From positions 1 through 7,151 of the forward strand of contig JAEVZQ010000014.1 of the NCBI GenBank assembly GCA_023392135.1: 7,151 nucleotides of DNA, given 5' to 3'. This document shows, piece by piece, positions 1 to 5,346 of this stretch. A program made the position numbers and the translations under genes. The stretch comes from Pseudomonadota bacterium. Lineage in GTDB: Bacteria > Pseudomonadota > Alphaproteobacteria > Rhizobiales > Hyphomicrobiaceae. The stretch's first letter is position 1, and each line of letters starts with the position of its first letter. The notes below the pieces were generated by a model. The model was not told the origin of the DNA. It worked only from the letters and a program-made list of their open reading frames with translations, and made no database searches.

Positions 1-2
1 CC

Positions 3-947
3 GCAGCGATCATGATACCTCCGATGGCCACGGCGCCAACGCCGTTTCTCGGGTTTGCGGAAGCGGTGAAGCGCCGGGTGCACGTTCCCGTCGTCGCAGT
101 CGGCCGTTTCGGAAATCCCGCTTCGGCTATTTCGGTCATCGAGGATAGGCGGGTCGATTTCATCGCTCTCGGCCGGCCGCTACTCGCCGATCCTGACTGG
201 GTCGCGAAGGCTGCCGAGGGCCGCCAGGTCCGGCTTTGCCTTGCCTGCAATACTTGCGTGGATGGAATGCGCACGGGTCGGCCGCTCCACTGCCTTGTCA
301 ACGGACGGACTGGCCGCGAGCTGGCCTATTCGGGCAGGCCGTTGCGGCGCAATGGCGAGCGCATCGCAGTGATCGGTGCCGGGCCAGCCGGGCTGACCTA
401 TGCCGCTCTCATGGCCGAAGCGAACCAGGTCACCGTATTCGAAAAGGAAAAGCAGGTTGGCGGGGCCTTCCGCTACGCCGGGCTGGCGCCGCTGTTTCAA
501 GGCGTCGAGGCAAATCCCGACAGCCTGATGGCCTATGTGCAGGGTTTGCGCACAGAGTGCGAAGAGAAAGGCGTGGAGATCCGGACTGGCTGCGACGTGA
601 TGATCGAGCCCAGACTTCTCGAAGGGTTTGATTACGTCGTAGTTGCCACGGGTGCGCGTTACCGCTGGGGGCTTGGAGGGGTCATCACGCGCCTCCTCTC
701 GTCAGGACGCATCCGTCGCGATCCGCTTGCCCGGCTTGTACGAAACGATCGTTTCAGAAACTGGTTTTATTACAAGCTTCGCTACGGAAGCGGCCGCAAC
801 GCCATCGAACGGTTGTCCGGCAGGAGTTCCATCGAGGCGATCGGAGATGCGGTAAGCGCCGGAAAAACCGAGGACGCGATTGGGAGCGCATATGCTGCTG
901 CCTTTGGGCGCCTCGACGATACCGCAGAGGGCCCGAAAATAGGCTGA
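3..947 (+). CDS. NADH:flavin oxidoreductase / 2,4-dienoyl-CoA reductase-type flavoenzyme, 3' part
   Basis: This is the C-terminal part of an Old Yellow Enzyme-family oxidoreductase of the FadH / trimethylamine dehydrogenase type; the frame is open to the left edge, so the true start lies outside. Counting from the Met codon at 12, residues 1-70 are the end of the FMN-binding TIM barrel (VPVVAVGRF, FIALGRPLLADPDW). Cysteines 76, 79, 82 and 94 (CLACNTC then HC) form the expected [4Fe-4S] cluster. Residues 118-147 hold the FAD-binding Rossmann start (IAVIGAGPAGLTYA, ending in FEK). VVVATGA (210-216) and IGDAVSAGKTEDAI (277-290) are the conserved FAD-domain tail. Such enzymes pass electrons from NAD(P)H through FAD, Fe-S and FMN to enoyl or dienoyl substrates; the substrate here is unknown. 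Only about 65 residues separate ATG from GDA, so the usual inserted NAD(P)H domain is absent or much reduced. I recall similar short forms in related bacteria, so this need not be damage. The family call is secure, the substrate is not. Confidence 0.9.
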   Translation, partial: AAIMIPPMATAPTPFLGFAEAVKRRVHVPVVAVGRFGNPASAISVIEDRRVDFIALGRPLLADPDWVAKAAEGRQVRLCLACNTCVDGMRTGRPLHCLVNGRTGRELAYSGRPLRRNGERIAVIGAGPAGLTYAALMAEANQVTVFEKEKQVGGAFRYAGLAPLFQGVEANPDSLMAYVQGLRTECEEKGVEIRTGCDVMIEPRLLEGFDYVVVATGARYRWGLGGVITRLLSSGRIRRDPLARLVRNDRFRNWFYYKLRYGSGRNAIERLSGRSSIEAIGDAVSAGKTEDAIGSAYAAAFGRLDDTAEGPKIG

Positions 948-979
948 GAGCTTAGCGGAGCGCGACTTTGGAGCTTGGA

Positions 980-1413
980 ATGTAAGAACGGATCAAGGAG
1001 ATTGCCGTCGAACTCCTGGTCCGCGATGGCTATCAAGGATTTCGCTTCCGCGATCTTGCAGAGCGGCTTTACCCGCGCGAATAGCCATTACTCTACGGCA
1101 ACAAGCTCAATCCGGCCAAAGAGGTCATCGTCGACTATGTCCGCGAGACGCTTGCCGCCTGGGAGGAGAACTGGAGGACGACAACACCTTCGCGGAGGGA
1201 AGAAACGGACCAACGGGCCAAATAGTTTGGTTTCGTAAAGAGTGACCAGGATTGGAGCGTACCGAACAAATTTTCAATGAGCATTATTCGAACCTCATTG
1301 CGCACCTGCGTGAGCGCGCTCGAACCCTTTATGAGAACGATTCGATGGCAATCTTCGATCTTGCGCCACTCGCAAGGCAGACCACACGAAGGCTTACCCG
1401 CTCCAGGCGCTGA
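980..1413 (+). pseudogene. TetR-family transcriptional regulator, degenerate remnant
   Basis: A TetR-type HTH can be read here only by changing frame. From ATG 980, which is followed at once by a TAA, the frame gives ERIKEIAVELLVRDGYQGF and then RFRDLAERL, a typical TetR helix 1-2 region, before TAG at 1082. The neighbouring frame supplies the turn and recognition helix (GFTRANSHY, about 1064-1090). The first frame then resumes at 1094 with YGNKLNPAKEVIVDYVRETL and AAWEENW, the usual end of the HTH domain and start of helix 4. A third frame continues weakly (EDDNTFAEG from 1174; EQIFNEHYSNLIAHLRERAR from 1264) to TGA 1411. Stops within the reading frames lie at 983, 1082 and 1243. The N-terminal identification is strong; assigning the part after 1250 to the same gene is a guess. 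TetR regulators commonly adjoin flavin oxidoreductase genes, so this may once have controlled the upstream gene. The remnant should not make a working repressor. Confidence 0.75.
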
Positions 1414-1591
1414 CCGTTGGCATCTCGAGAAATCCTCGTTGCTGATGCCGGATTCTCCCAAGGGCGCCGTCCCTTCCAGCTCCGCTGCACCGCCGGACGC
1501 GCAAGGCCGCCGAATGCGTGCCGAGACAAGACCACGATCTAATGCGAGGATCATCGGCGGACAGGGCAGAACCGCTCGCCTTTCCCGATCT
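1414..1591. other. gap between TetR remnant and chimeric ORF, no feature seen
   Basis: I found no convincing coding frame, RNA gene or terminator hairpin on either strand. Open frames here are shadows with no family resemblance. The stretch may hold the unrecognisable end of the TetR remnant. Confidence 0.4.
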
Positions 1592-1880
1592 TCACGGGCG
1601 AACGCGGATGATCGTCTTCCCCGGGCGTCGTTCGGTCGGGTTGAACGCCGCGACGGCATCGTCAAGGGTCGAGATGGTGCCGATGTTTGTCCGCAGTCGT
1701 CCATCCCGCACGCGCTGGACGATCTCACCCAGTTGGGTCCTATCGGACTCGACAACGAAGTCGATCGCCAGGCCGTTCTCGGGTAGCGCCGCCACGGGGC
1801 CGACAACGGACACCAGCTTTCCTCCAGCTCGTATCAGACTGGCGGATCGTTTGCCGACGTCGCCACCGATGACGCCCCCG
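1592..1880 (-). pseudogene. C-terminal remnant of a zinc-type/NADP-dependent MDR oxidoreductase (fused tail)
   Basis: About 95 codons at the end of the chimeric frame read like the last part of the Rossmann and C-terminal region of medium-chain dehydrogenase/reductases (PF13602-like). Seen: GGDVGKRSASLIRAGGKLVS, where intact enzymes have a GG-x-x-x-x-R-S-x-x-x-L-x-x-GG-x-L-VS segment; then FVVESDRTQLGEIVQRVRDG and RLRTNIGTISTLDDAVAAF; then the usual GKTIIRV end before the stop. Nothing resembling the N-terminal GroES-like catalytic domain or the GxGGVG dinucleotide motif is present upstream. The upstream boundary is uncertain by about 15 bases because the repeat also ends in glycines and valines. 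Confidence 0.65.
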
Positions 1881-2683
1881 GCATCGACCGTTCCGCCTGA
1901 CGAGATGGTCAGCGTACCGGTGCCGGCCTTGCCGACATATAGGTCACCGGAATTCTCCCAGATCGAACCCTCGCCCTTAATGATCACCTCGCCGGTGCCG
2001 CTGGATGAGGTTCCAATAGAACCGTCAGTATTGGAGACCTTCGCGCCGGTCGCGACGGTCAGGATGCCGGCGCCTTGGTTTCCGACGTCTAGGTTGTCGG
2101 AATTGACCCAGGCCGACCCCGCGCCCGTGATCATTACGACGCCGCTGCCGTTGGAAAGGGTTCCGATAGAGCCCGTTGTGTTGGAGACCACTCCTCCTGC
2201 CTCGACCGTCAGCGTCCCGGTGCCAAAGATGCCGACATTGAGGTAGCGGGAATTGGTCCAGACCGAATTCGCGCCCGTGACGGTTACGTTGCCGTCGGCA
2301 CTGAAGCCGATTTCACCGCCTGAGCTGGAAACCGTTCCGCCTTCTTCGATGGTTAGGGTGCCGGTGCTAATATATCCGACATAGAGGCGGTCGCCCGCAT
2401 CCCAGTCAGCCAGTAGAGGGGCCGGAACCGAGGGGCTTATGCCGCCGGTACCGGTCACCGACTGGGCATGGGCTCGTGGCGGTCCTTCCGTAAAGCAGAG
2501 AATCGCAGCAAGAGCCGCAGACAGATACCGTGATCGCCCATGCGGGCCTAAAGCGGCATTCTCCCGGGCCTCCGCACCGATTTCCCCGACATGACCGTCC
2601 CCTCCGCTCGTCCCGACTTTCGCCAGCGCTGCTCTCACCCCGAAACGCCAGCGTGCAGCAGATCTGCTGTCCGGGACTGTCAC
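1592..2683 (-). CDS. Chimeric ORF: signal peptide and T5SS/PEP-CTERM-type passenger repeats joined to an MDR oxidoreductase C-terminus
   Basis: This 363-residue frame has three parts. Residues 1-50 are low-complexity and may not be translated: the GTG start at 2683 and the GTG at 2638 (residue 16) both lack a clear ribosome binding site. Residues 51-74 form a signal peptide (RSRYLSAALAAILCF, cleavage near AHA/QS). Residues 100-272 are about three and a half repeats with consensus LYVGxxGTGTLTIxxGGxVS, a GSIG step and a GAGSxWxNS end, typical of autotransporter passengers that form a right-handed beta-helix. From about residue 270 the style changes: GGDVGKRSASLIRAGGKLVS, FVVESDRTQLGEIV, RDGRLRTNIG and PGKTIIRV match the last ~95 residues of zinc-type/NADP-dependent MDR dehydrogenases. 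There is no beta-barrel translocator, so surface display by the type V route is not expected. The tail lacks the catalytic domain and the dinucleotide-binding glycine motif, so it cannot be an active dehydrogenase. It may be a fusion pseudogene or a short periplasmic protein. Repeat and tail identities are seen directly; function is unknown. Confidence 0.65.
   Translation of the reverse strand: MTVPDSRSAARWRFGVRAALAKVGTSGGDGHVGEIGAEARENAALGPHGRSRYLSAALAAILCFTEGPPRAHAQSVTGTGGISPSVPAPLLADWDAGDRLYVGYISTGTLTIEEGGTVSSSGGEIGFSADGNVTVTGANSVWTNSRYLNVGIFGTGTLTVEAGGVVSNTTGSIGTLSNGSGVVMITGAGSAWVNSDNLDVGNQGAGILTVATGAKVSNTDGSIGTSSSGTGEVIIKGEGSIWENSGDLYVGKAGTGTLTISSGGTVDAGGVIGGDVGKRSASLIRAGGKLVSVVGPVAALPENGLAIDFVVESDRTQLGEIVQRVRDGRLRTNIGTISTLDDAVAAFNPTERRPGKTIIRVRP
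1943..2386 (-). repeat. Three tandem passenger repeats (144, 150, 150 bp) plus a partial fourth
   Basis: On the minus strand the units run 2386-2243, 2242-2093 and 2092-1943, with a partial fourth from 1942 to about 1868. At the protein level each starts with L-(Y/N/D)-VG, then GTGTLTI or a close variant, GGxVS, a GSIG-like step, a beta strand (VTVTGANS, VMITGAGS, VIIKGEGS) and W-x-NS. DNA identity between units is only moderate, so this looks like an old protein repeat array. The fourth unit stops after GGTVDAGG, before its GSIG step, where the MDR-like tail begins. Confidence 0.8.
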
Positions 2684-2745
2684 TTGCGCAACCCGTATGC
2701 TGAGCAGATTCTGGTGATCTGATGCAATAGGAATTTGGAGGGTGA

Positions 2746-3078
2746 GATCGTGGGTTTTCCGCCGATTTTGTCGGGCTCTGCCTTGCCGCCAGGACGACGT
2801 CCATTCTGCGCCGGAGCACGCCAGGACAAGAGATAAACCGCGTTTATGCGCGAGAATGGCGAGCTGACCGATCTCCGGTCACTCGTTCGCAACGCGCTCT
2901 ATTCGTGTTTTGGTCCAGCTATCCCGACCCCGCCGTCATTCCCGCGGATGCGAGAAATCCAGGGCACGCCTCAGCAGGGGCGCAGGTCGAGGTCTTTGCC
3001 GGTAGTGCCCTGATCGCCGACGCAGAACCGCGGACCGGTGACCTGCGTGCTCACATCGATTATATCGGCGCCGCCTAA
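2746..3078 (+). pseudogene. Unrecognised open frame without a normal start, possibly a C-terminal gene fragment
   Basis: After TGA 2743 the frame is open for 110 codons to TAA 3076. It has no ATG; the only plausible start is GTG 2905, giving 57 residues and no good ribosome binding site. The translation looks natural, with YAREWRADRSPVTRSQRALF, VFWSSYPDPAVIPADAR, then AQVEVFAGSALIADAEPRTG and DLRAHIDYIGAA. Third positions over the last ~30 codons favour G/C and first positions favour purines, as expected for coding DNA in such a genome. I do not recognise the family. Its stop overlaps that of the convergent mlaC-like gene by two bases. It could be the surviving 3' end of a lost gene or a small gene with an unusual start. 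The gene-free stretch 2684-3074 holds nothing else I can support. Confidence 0.35.
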
Positions 3079-3677
3079 CGGTTCAGCGCAATCACCAGCG
3101 CCTGCGGGTTGCCGCCGTTTTCGCCGATATAGCTCTCGAACAGGTTCTTGAGGAACGGGCTCATCCAGAAGCCCATGACCTGGGCGTCGCGCACGCGAAA
3201 CGACTTGCCCTGCGGAATGAGCAGCCAGCGGACATCGTACACGGTGCCGTTCTGCAGGTGCACACGGCTGTCGACATAGACCCCATCACCCTCGCGCACC
3301 ACCGGCGAGAGGATCTCGGCATGGCTGACGGGGTATTTCGGCGACTCGGTGGCTGCGTACCGCGCGATGAAGCGCACCATGCCGCCATAGTAGGTCTCGC
3401 GATCCGACGCCTGGAGGTGCGCCTTGTAGTCGCCGAGGGCGTAAAGCCCGATGGCAGGGATGTGCCCGCGATTCTGGATCACCTCCATGAAGTCCCGCTG
3501 CGAGCCCGTGCGGGAGGCGGCAATCAGCTCGCGCGCCGTCTGCTTCATGAACTCGACGGCTGGCTCCGACGCTCGGGCCGGAGCTGCGATGAACAGCAAT
3601 GCGAACAGCGAGAAGATTGCGACCAAGCTGTGCCGGCTGCGACGCAATTCTGCAAGCGGGGCAACTTGAGTGGCCAT
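3075..3677 (-). CDS. MlaC/Ttg2D-family ABC-transporter substrate-binding protein, periplasmic lipid carrier
   Basis: Start 3677 gives 200 residues and is chosen for the GGGAG ribosome binding site at 3689-3685, seven bases upstream; the frame extends further 5' but with no site. Residues 11-36 are a signal peptide (RRSRHSLVAIFSLFALLF, cleavage after ARA). The mature part has the MlaC layout: AVEFMKQTARELIAA, a helical middle with DYKAHLQASDRETYYGGMV and FIARYAATESP, then beta strands (VYVDSRVHLQNGTVYDVRWL, FRVRDAQVMG) and the closing helix with ENGG. Family members carry phospholipids across the periplasm for MlaFEDB-type transporters in outer-membrane lipid asymmetry; a relative, HpnM, works with hopanoids. 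Length matches the family. No mlaF, mlaE, mlaD or hopanoid gene is in view, so it stands alone here and its partner is unknown. It is divergent from the hydrolase and converges with the fragment at 2746-3078. Confidence 0.85.
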   Translation of the reverse strand: MATQVAPLAELRRSRHSLVAIFSLFALLFIAAPARASEPAVEFMKQTARELIAASRTGSQRDFMEVIQNRGHIPAIGLYALGDYKAHLQASDRETYYGGMVRFIARYAATESPKYPVSHAEILSPVVREGDGVYVDSRVHLQNGTVYDVRWLLIPQGKSFRVRDAQVMGFWMSPFLKNLFESYIGENGGNPQALVIALNR

Positions 3678-3684
3678 TCCAATT

Positions 3685-3689
3685 CTCCC
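3685..3689 (-). promoter_or_regulatory. Ribosome binding site deciding the mlaC-like start
   Basis: GGGAG on the minus strand, seven bases before ATG 3677. It selects this start over upstream in-frame Met codons at 3815 and 3710, and places the signal peptide near the N-terminus. Confidence 0.75.
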
Positions 3690-3787
3690 GAACAAGAAGC
3701 GAACCGACATAGACACGTTTCGGGCCCCGAGCAGCCAAGCATACGACATAACCAATTGGCAGCCGTTGCTCTCCCCGTCAACTGCGG

Positions 3788-3801
3788 CCGGTGCACACCG
3801 G
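3788..3801. repeat. 14-bp palindrome in the mlaC/hydrolase gap
   Basis: CCGGTG-CA-CACCGG has 6-bp arms around a two-base centre. It is short and GC-rich. It could be a minor regulator site or chance. Confidence 0.25.
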
Positions 3802-3830
3802 TGAAGCCTCGGCACTCTTCATGTCTCCAC

Positions 3831-3854
3831 GGTCACGGTGTAAAAACCGTTACC
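3831..3854. promoter_or_regulatory. Imperfect inverted repeat upstream of the hydrolase, candidate operator
   Basis: The arms GGTCACGGT (3831-3839) and ACCGTTACC (3846-3854) pair at 8 of 9 positions around a six-base GTAAAA centre. The repeat ends 24 bases before the hydrolase start, in the divergent gap with the mlaC-like gene. A dimeric repressor such as a TetR-type protein would suit this size and position, but no matching regulator is nearby except the broken TetR. No clear sigma-70 promoter is seen around it. As RNA it could also form a short hairpin in the leader. Confidence 0.4.
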
Positions 3855-3878
3855 AGCTTGGTGGAATGGAAACGAGTC

Positions 3879-4772
3879 ATGCCTTATGCGGAGGCCGGAA
3901 GGGCCAGAATTTACTACGAGGTAACCGGTCGTGGCACACCTCTCGTATTCCTGCACGAGTTCGCTGGCGATCACCGGAGCTGGCGGGAGCAGGTGCGGGC
4001 GCTCAGCCGGAATTTCCGTTGCATCACCATTGCGGCGCGCGGATATCCGCCATCGGACGTGCCTGAGGACGATGAGTCATACGGCCAGGATATCGCGAAC
4101 CGTGACGTGATCGCCGTGCTGGATGCAGCGGGCATCGACAGGGCGCATGTCCTGGGCCTCAGCATGGGTGCGTACACGGCCCTTCAACTCACCATGCAGT
4201 TTCCGGACCGACTTCTGTCGGCGGTCGCCGCGGGGGCGGGTACCGGCTCCGACAAGGACACGCGCGAGCAGTTCCTTCGCGAGTCGGCTGCAACCGCCGA
4301 CGGCATGGAGAAGGCGACGCGCCTCGCTGCCGAACAAATCTGCGTGAGCTCGACCCGGGTGCAGCTGCAGAACAAGGACGAGATCGGCTGGCGCATGATG
4401 GTCGAGCATCTGGCGGACCATCCGCCGAAGGGCTCGGCAAAGGTGCTGCGGAACGTGCAGGGTAAGCGGCCGTCGCTTTACGACCTCGAGCCGGAGCTTG
4501 CGGCGGTGAAGATCCCGGTGCTGCTGATCGTGGGCGACGAGGATGAGCCCTGTCTCGACGTCAACCTGTTCATGAAGCGGAACATGCCGGCCGCCCAGCT
4601 CGCAATGCTGCCCGGCTGCGGCCATCCCATCAACCACGAGGAGCCGGCCTTATTCTCCTGGCTCGTCGAGCGCTTCTTGACGAGTGTGGATCGGGGCACT
4701 TGGCAACCTCGCGATCCGCGCGCGAGTGCGTCTCTGGGCACTACTTTCGCGGCGATGCTCAGCGGACGTTGA
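3879..4772 (+). CDS. Alpha/beta-hydrolase fold protein
   Basis: This is a 297-residue hydrolase of the alpha/beta fold. The start MPYAEAGRARIYYEVTGRG is chosen because the fold normally begins with such a two-strand hairpin; the frame is open much further upstream, but only as the antisense of the mlaC-like gene. GTG 3861 is a possible alternative start. The ribosome binding site is weak (GGAATGGA). Seen: PLVFLHEFAG (21-30) as the oxyanion-hole HxxxG segment; nucleophile Ser95 in GLSMGAY; Asp220 in VLLIVGDEDEP as the likely acid; His249 in GCGHPINHEEP. A cap-like helical insert lies at about 125-195. The family includes esterases, haloperoxidase-like enzymes, 3-oxoadipate enol-lactonases and meta-cleavage hydrolases; I cannot choose a substrate. 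The last ~28 residues after FLTSVDRG look like an unstructured tail. It ends 15 bases from the stop of the convergent small membrane protein gene, with no clear terminator hairpin between them. Confidence 0.9.
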   Translation: MPYAEAGRARIYYEVTGRGTPLVFLHEFAGDHRSWREQVRALSRNFRCITIAARGYPPSDVPEDDESYGQDIANRDVIAVLDAAGIDRAHVLGLSMGAYTALQLTMQFPDRLLSAVAAGAGTGSDKDTREQFLRESAATADGMEKATRLAAEQICVSSTRVQLQNKDEIGWRMMVEHLADHPPKGSAKVLRNVQGKRPSLYDLEPELAAVKIPVLLIVGDEDEPCLDVNLFMKRNMPAAQLAMLPGCGHPINHEEPALFSWLVERFLTSVDRGTWQPRDPRASASLGTTFAAMLSGR

Positions 4773-4787
4773 GCCTTCGGCCGGGCG

Positions 4788-5132
4788 TCAAGCAGCCAGT
4801 GCTCGATCAACTGGCTGTGCGTCCGTAATCGGCGCAGTGTTTTCCCCATCCGGTACACACCGCAACTGCACTGGCGGGGTGGCGAACCGGAAGAATGGCA
4901 GCCCGCAGAACAGCAGCGACACGATCAGTCCTGCTGTGAGCTGCATGGCCACGAGCGGTTTTTCGAGCAGCACCCTCAGCATGTCCGGCTGCTCTGCGGC
5001 GGCAGCTGCAACCATCCCGAACGGCGTTAAGAGAAGTGCTGCCGCGGGTAGAACGAGAAGGCTCGTCAGCCACCGGCCTACCACGGGTGAGCTCTGATAT
5101 TTCTTACAGCTCAAAGTGTTCGACGTCGTCAT
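4788..5132 (-). CDS. Small two-helix membrane protein of unknown function
   Basis: This 114-residue frame is not a family I recognise. It encodes two hydrophobic segments, about residues 21-46 (WLTSLLVLPAAALLLTPFGM and on) and 62-80 (AMQLTAGLIVSLLFCGLPFF), separated by a short linker with charges (EQPDMLRVLLEKP). Such a pattern is unlikely by chance and supports a real inner-membrane protein. There is no obvious ribosome binding site before ATG 5132; a later GTG near residue 17 is an alternative start and would keep both helices. It converges on the hydrolase and is divergent from sahR, with 167 bases between its start and the sahR operator. The C-terminal ~30 residues are hydrophilic. Confidence is moderate because the frame is short and unsupported by homology. 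Confidence 0.5.
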   Translation of the reverse strand: MTTSNTLSCKKYQSSPVVGRWLTSLLVLPAAALLLTPFGMVAAAAAEQPDMLRVLLEKPLVAMQLTAGLIVSLLFCGLPFFRFATPPVQLRCVPDGENTAPITDAQPVDRALAA

Positions 5133-5294
5133 TGGCAGTATGCTTGTTCAATGCATCAAGGAATGTGCGGGGGCGAGCTCAGGATCTAGGCGCGAAAGCC
5201 CGTCAGCACCGCCACGCCTATCAGATGAGCCCTTGCCTGCCTGTTACGCAGGGAACAGGAATTTGCTGCTCTGCGTTAACCCCTGCGATCTATC
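5133..5294. other. Intergenic gap between the small membrane protein and sahR
   Basis: No gene is seen. A weak inverted repeat (CCTGTT at 5240-5245, AACAGG at 5254-5259, eight-base loop) may be chance. A promoter for the leftward membrane-protein gene should lie here but is not evident. Confidence 0.35.
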
Positions 5295-5322
5295 TTGACG
5301 CATATAAAGATATCTTTATATG
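5295..5322 (+). promoter_or_regulatory. Probable sigma-70 promoter of sahR-metF
   Basis: TTGACG at 5295-5300 matches the -35 consensus at five of six positions. TATATG at 5317-5322 is a reasonable -10 element, with a 16-bp spacer. The 24-bp palindrome fills the spacer and the -10, so a bound repressor would block RNA polymerase. The predicted transcript would start around 5329-5332, leaving a leader of roughly 15-18 bases with the ribosome binding site. Confidence 0.6.
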
Positions 5323-5323
5323 C
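5300..5323. promoter_or_regulatory. Perfect 24-bp palindromic operator, probable SahR site
   Basis: The half-site GCATATAAAGAT is followed directly by its exact reverse complement, centred between 5311 and 5312. Its AT-rich core (ATAAAGATATCTTTAT) contrasts with the GC-rich surroundings. From memory it resembles the palindrome reported for the S-adenosylhomocysteine-responsive regulator SahR in Proteobacteria. It lies over the promoter spacer and -10 of the ArsR-type gene that starts at 5347, which points to autoregulation. Confidence 0.8.
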
Positions 5324-5335
5324 TCGCTGCTGCAC

Positions 5336-5340
5336 AGGAG
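5336..5340 (+). promoter_or_regulatory. Ribosome binding site deciding the sahR start
   Basis: AGGAG at 5336-5340, within AGGAGAGG, lies six bases before ATG 5347. An in-frame ATG at 5320 is rejected because it lies inside the operator and -10 element and has no ribosome binding site. Confidence 0.85.
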
Positions 5341-5346
5341 AGGTCG

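Noticed and set aside
1518..2246. Plus-strand Pro/Ser/Thr-rich open frame over the repeats
   Set aside because: It is the complement of the Gly/Thr/Val-rich repeat frame; the minus-strand reading has family structure and the plus strand does not.
1943..2386. CRISPR or DNA-level repeat array
   Set aside because: The units are 144-150 bp, adjacent without spacers, and conserved mainly at the protein level.
2845..3012. Plus-strand ATG frame (MRENGELTDLRSLVRNALYS) of about 55 codons
   Set aside because: The start of the frame looks plausible, but the rest is Pro/Arg/Ser-rich with no family match, and it overlaps the better-looking frame at 2746-3078.
3258..3878. Long plus-strand extension of the hydrolase frame over the mlaC-like gene
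   Set aside because: It is the antisense of a well-supported gene with a signal peptide and ribosome binding site. The hydrolase fold begins at 3879.
5240..5259. CCTGTT/AACAGG hairpin before sahR as a terminator or riboswitch stem
   Set aside because: The stem is only six pairs with an eight-base loop and no T-run. It lies upstream of the promoter, and no SAM or SAH riboswitch architecture is visible.
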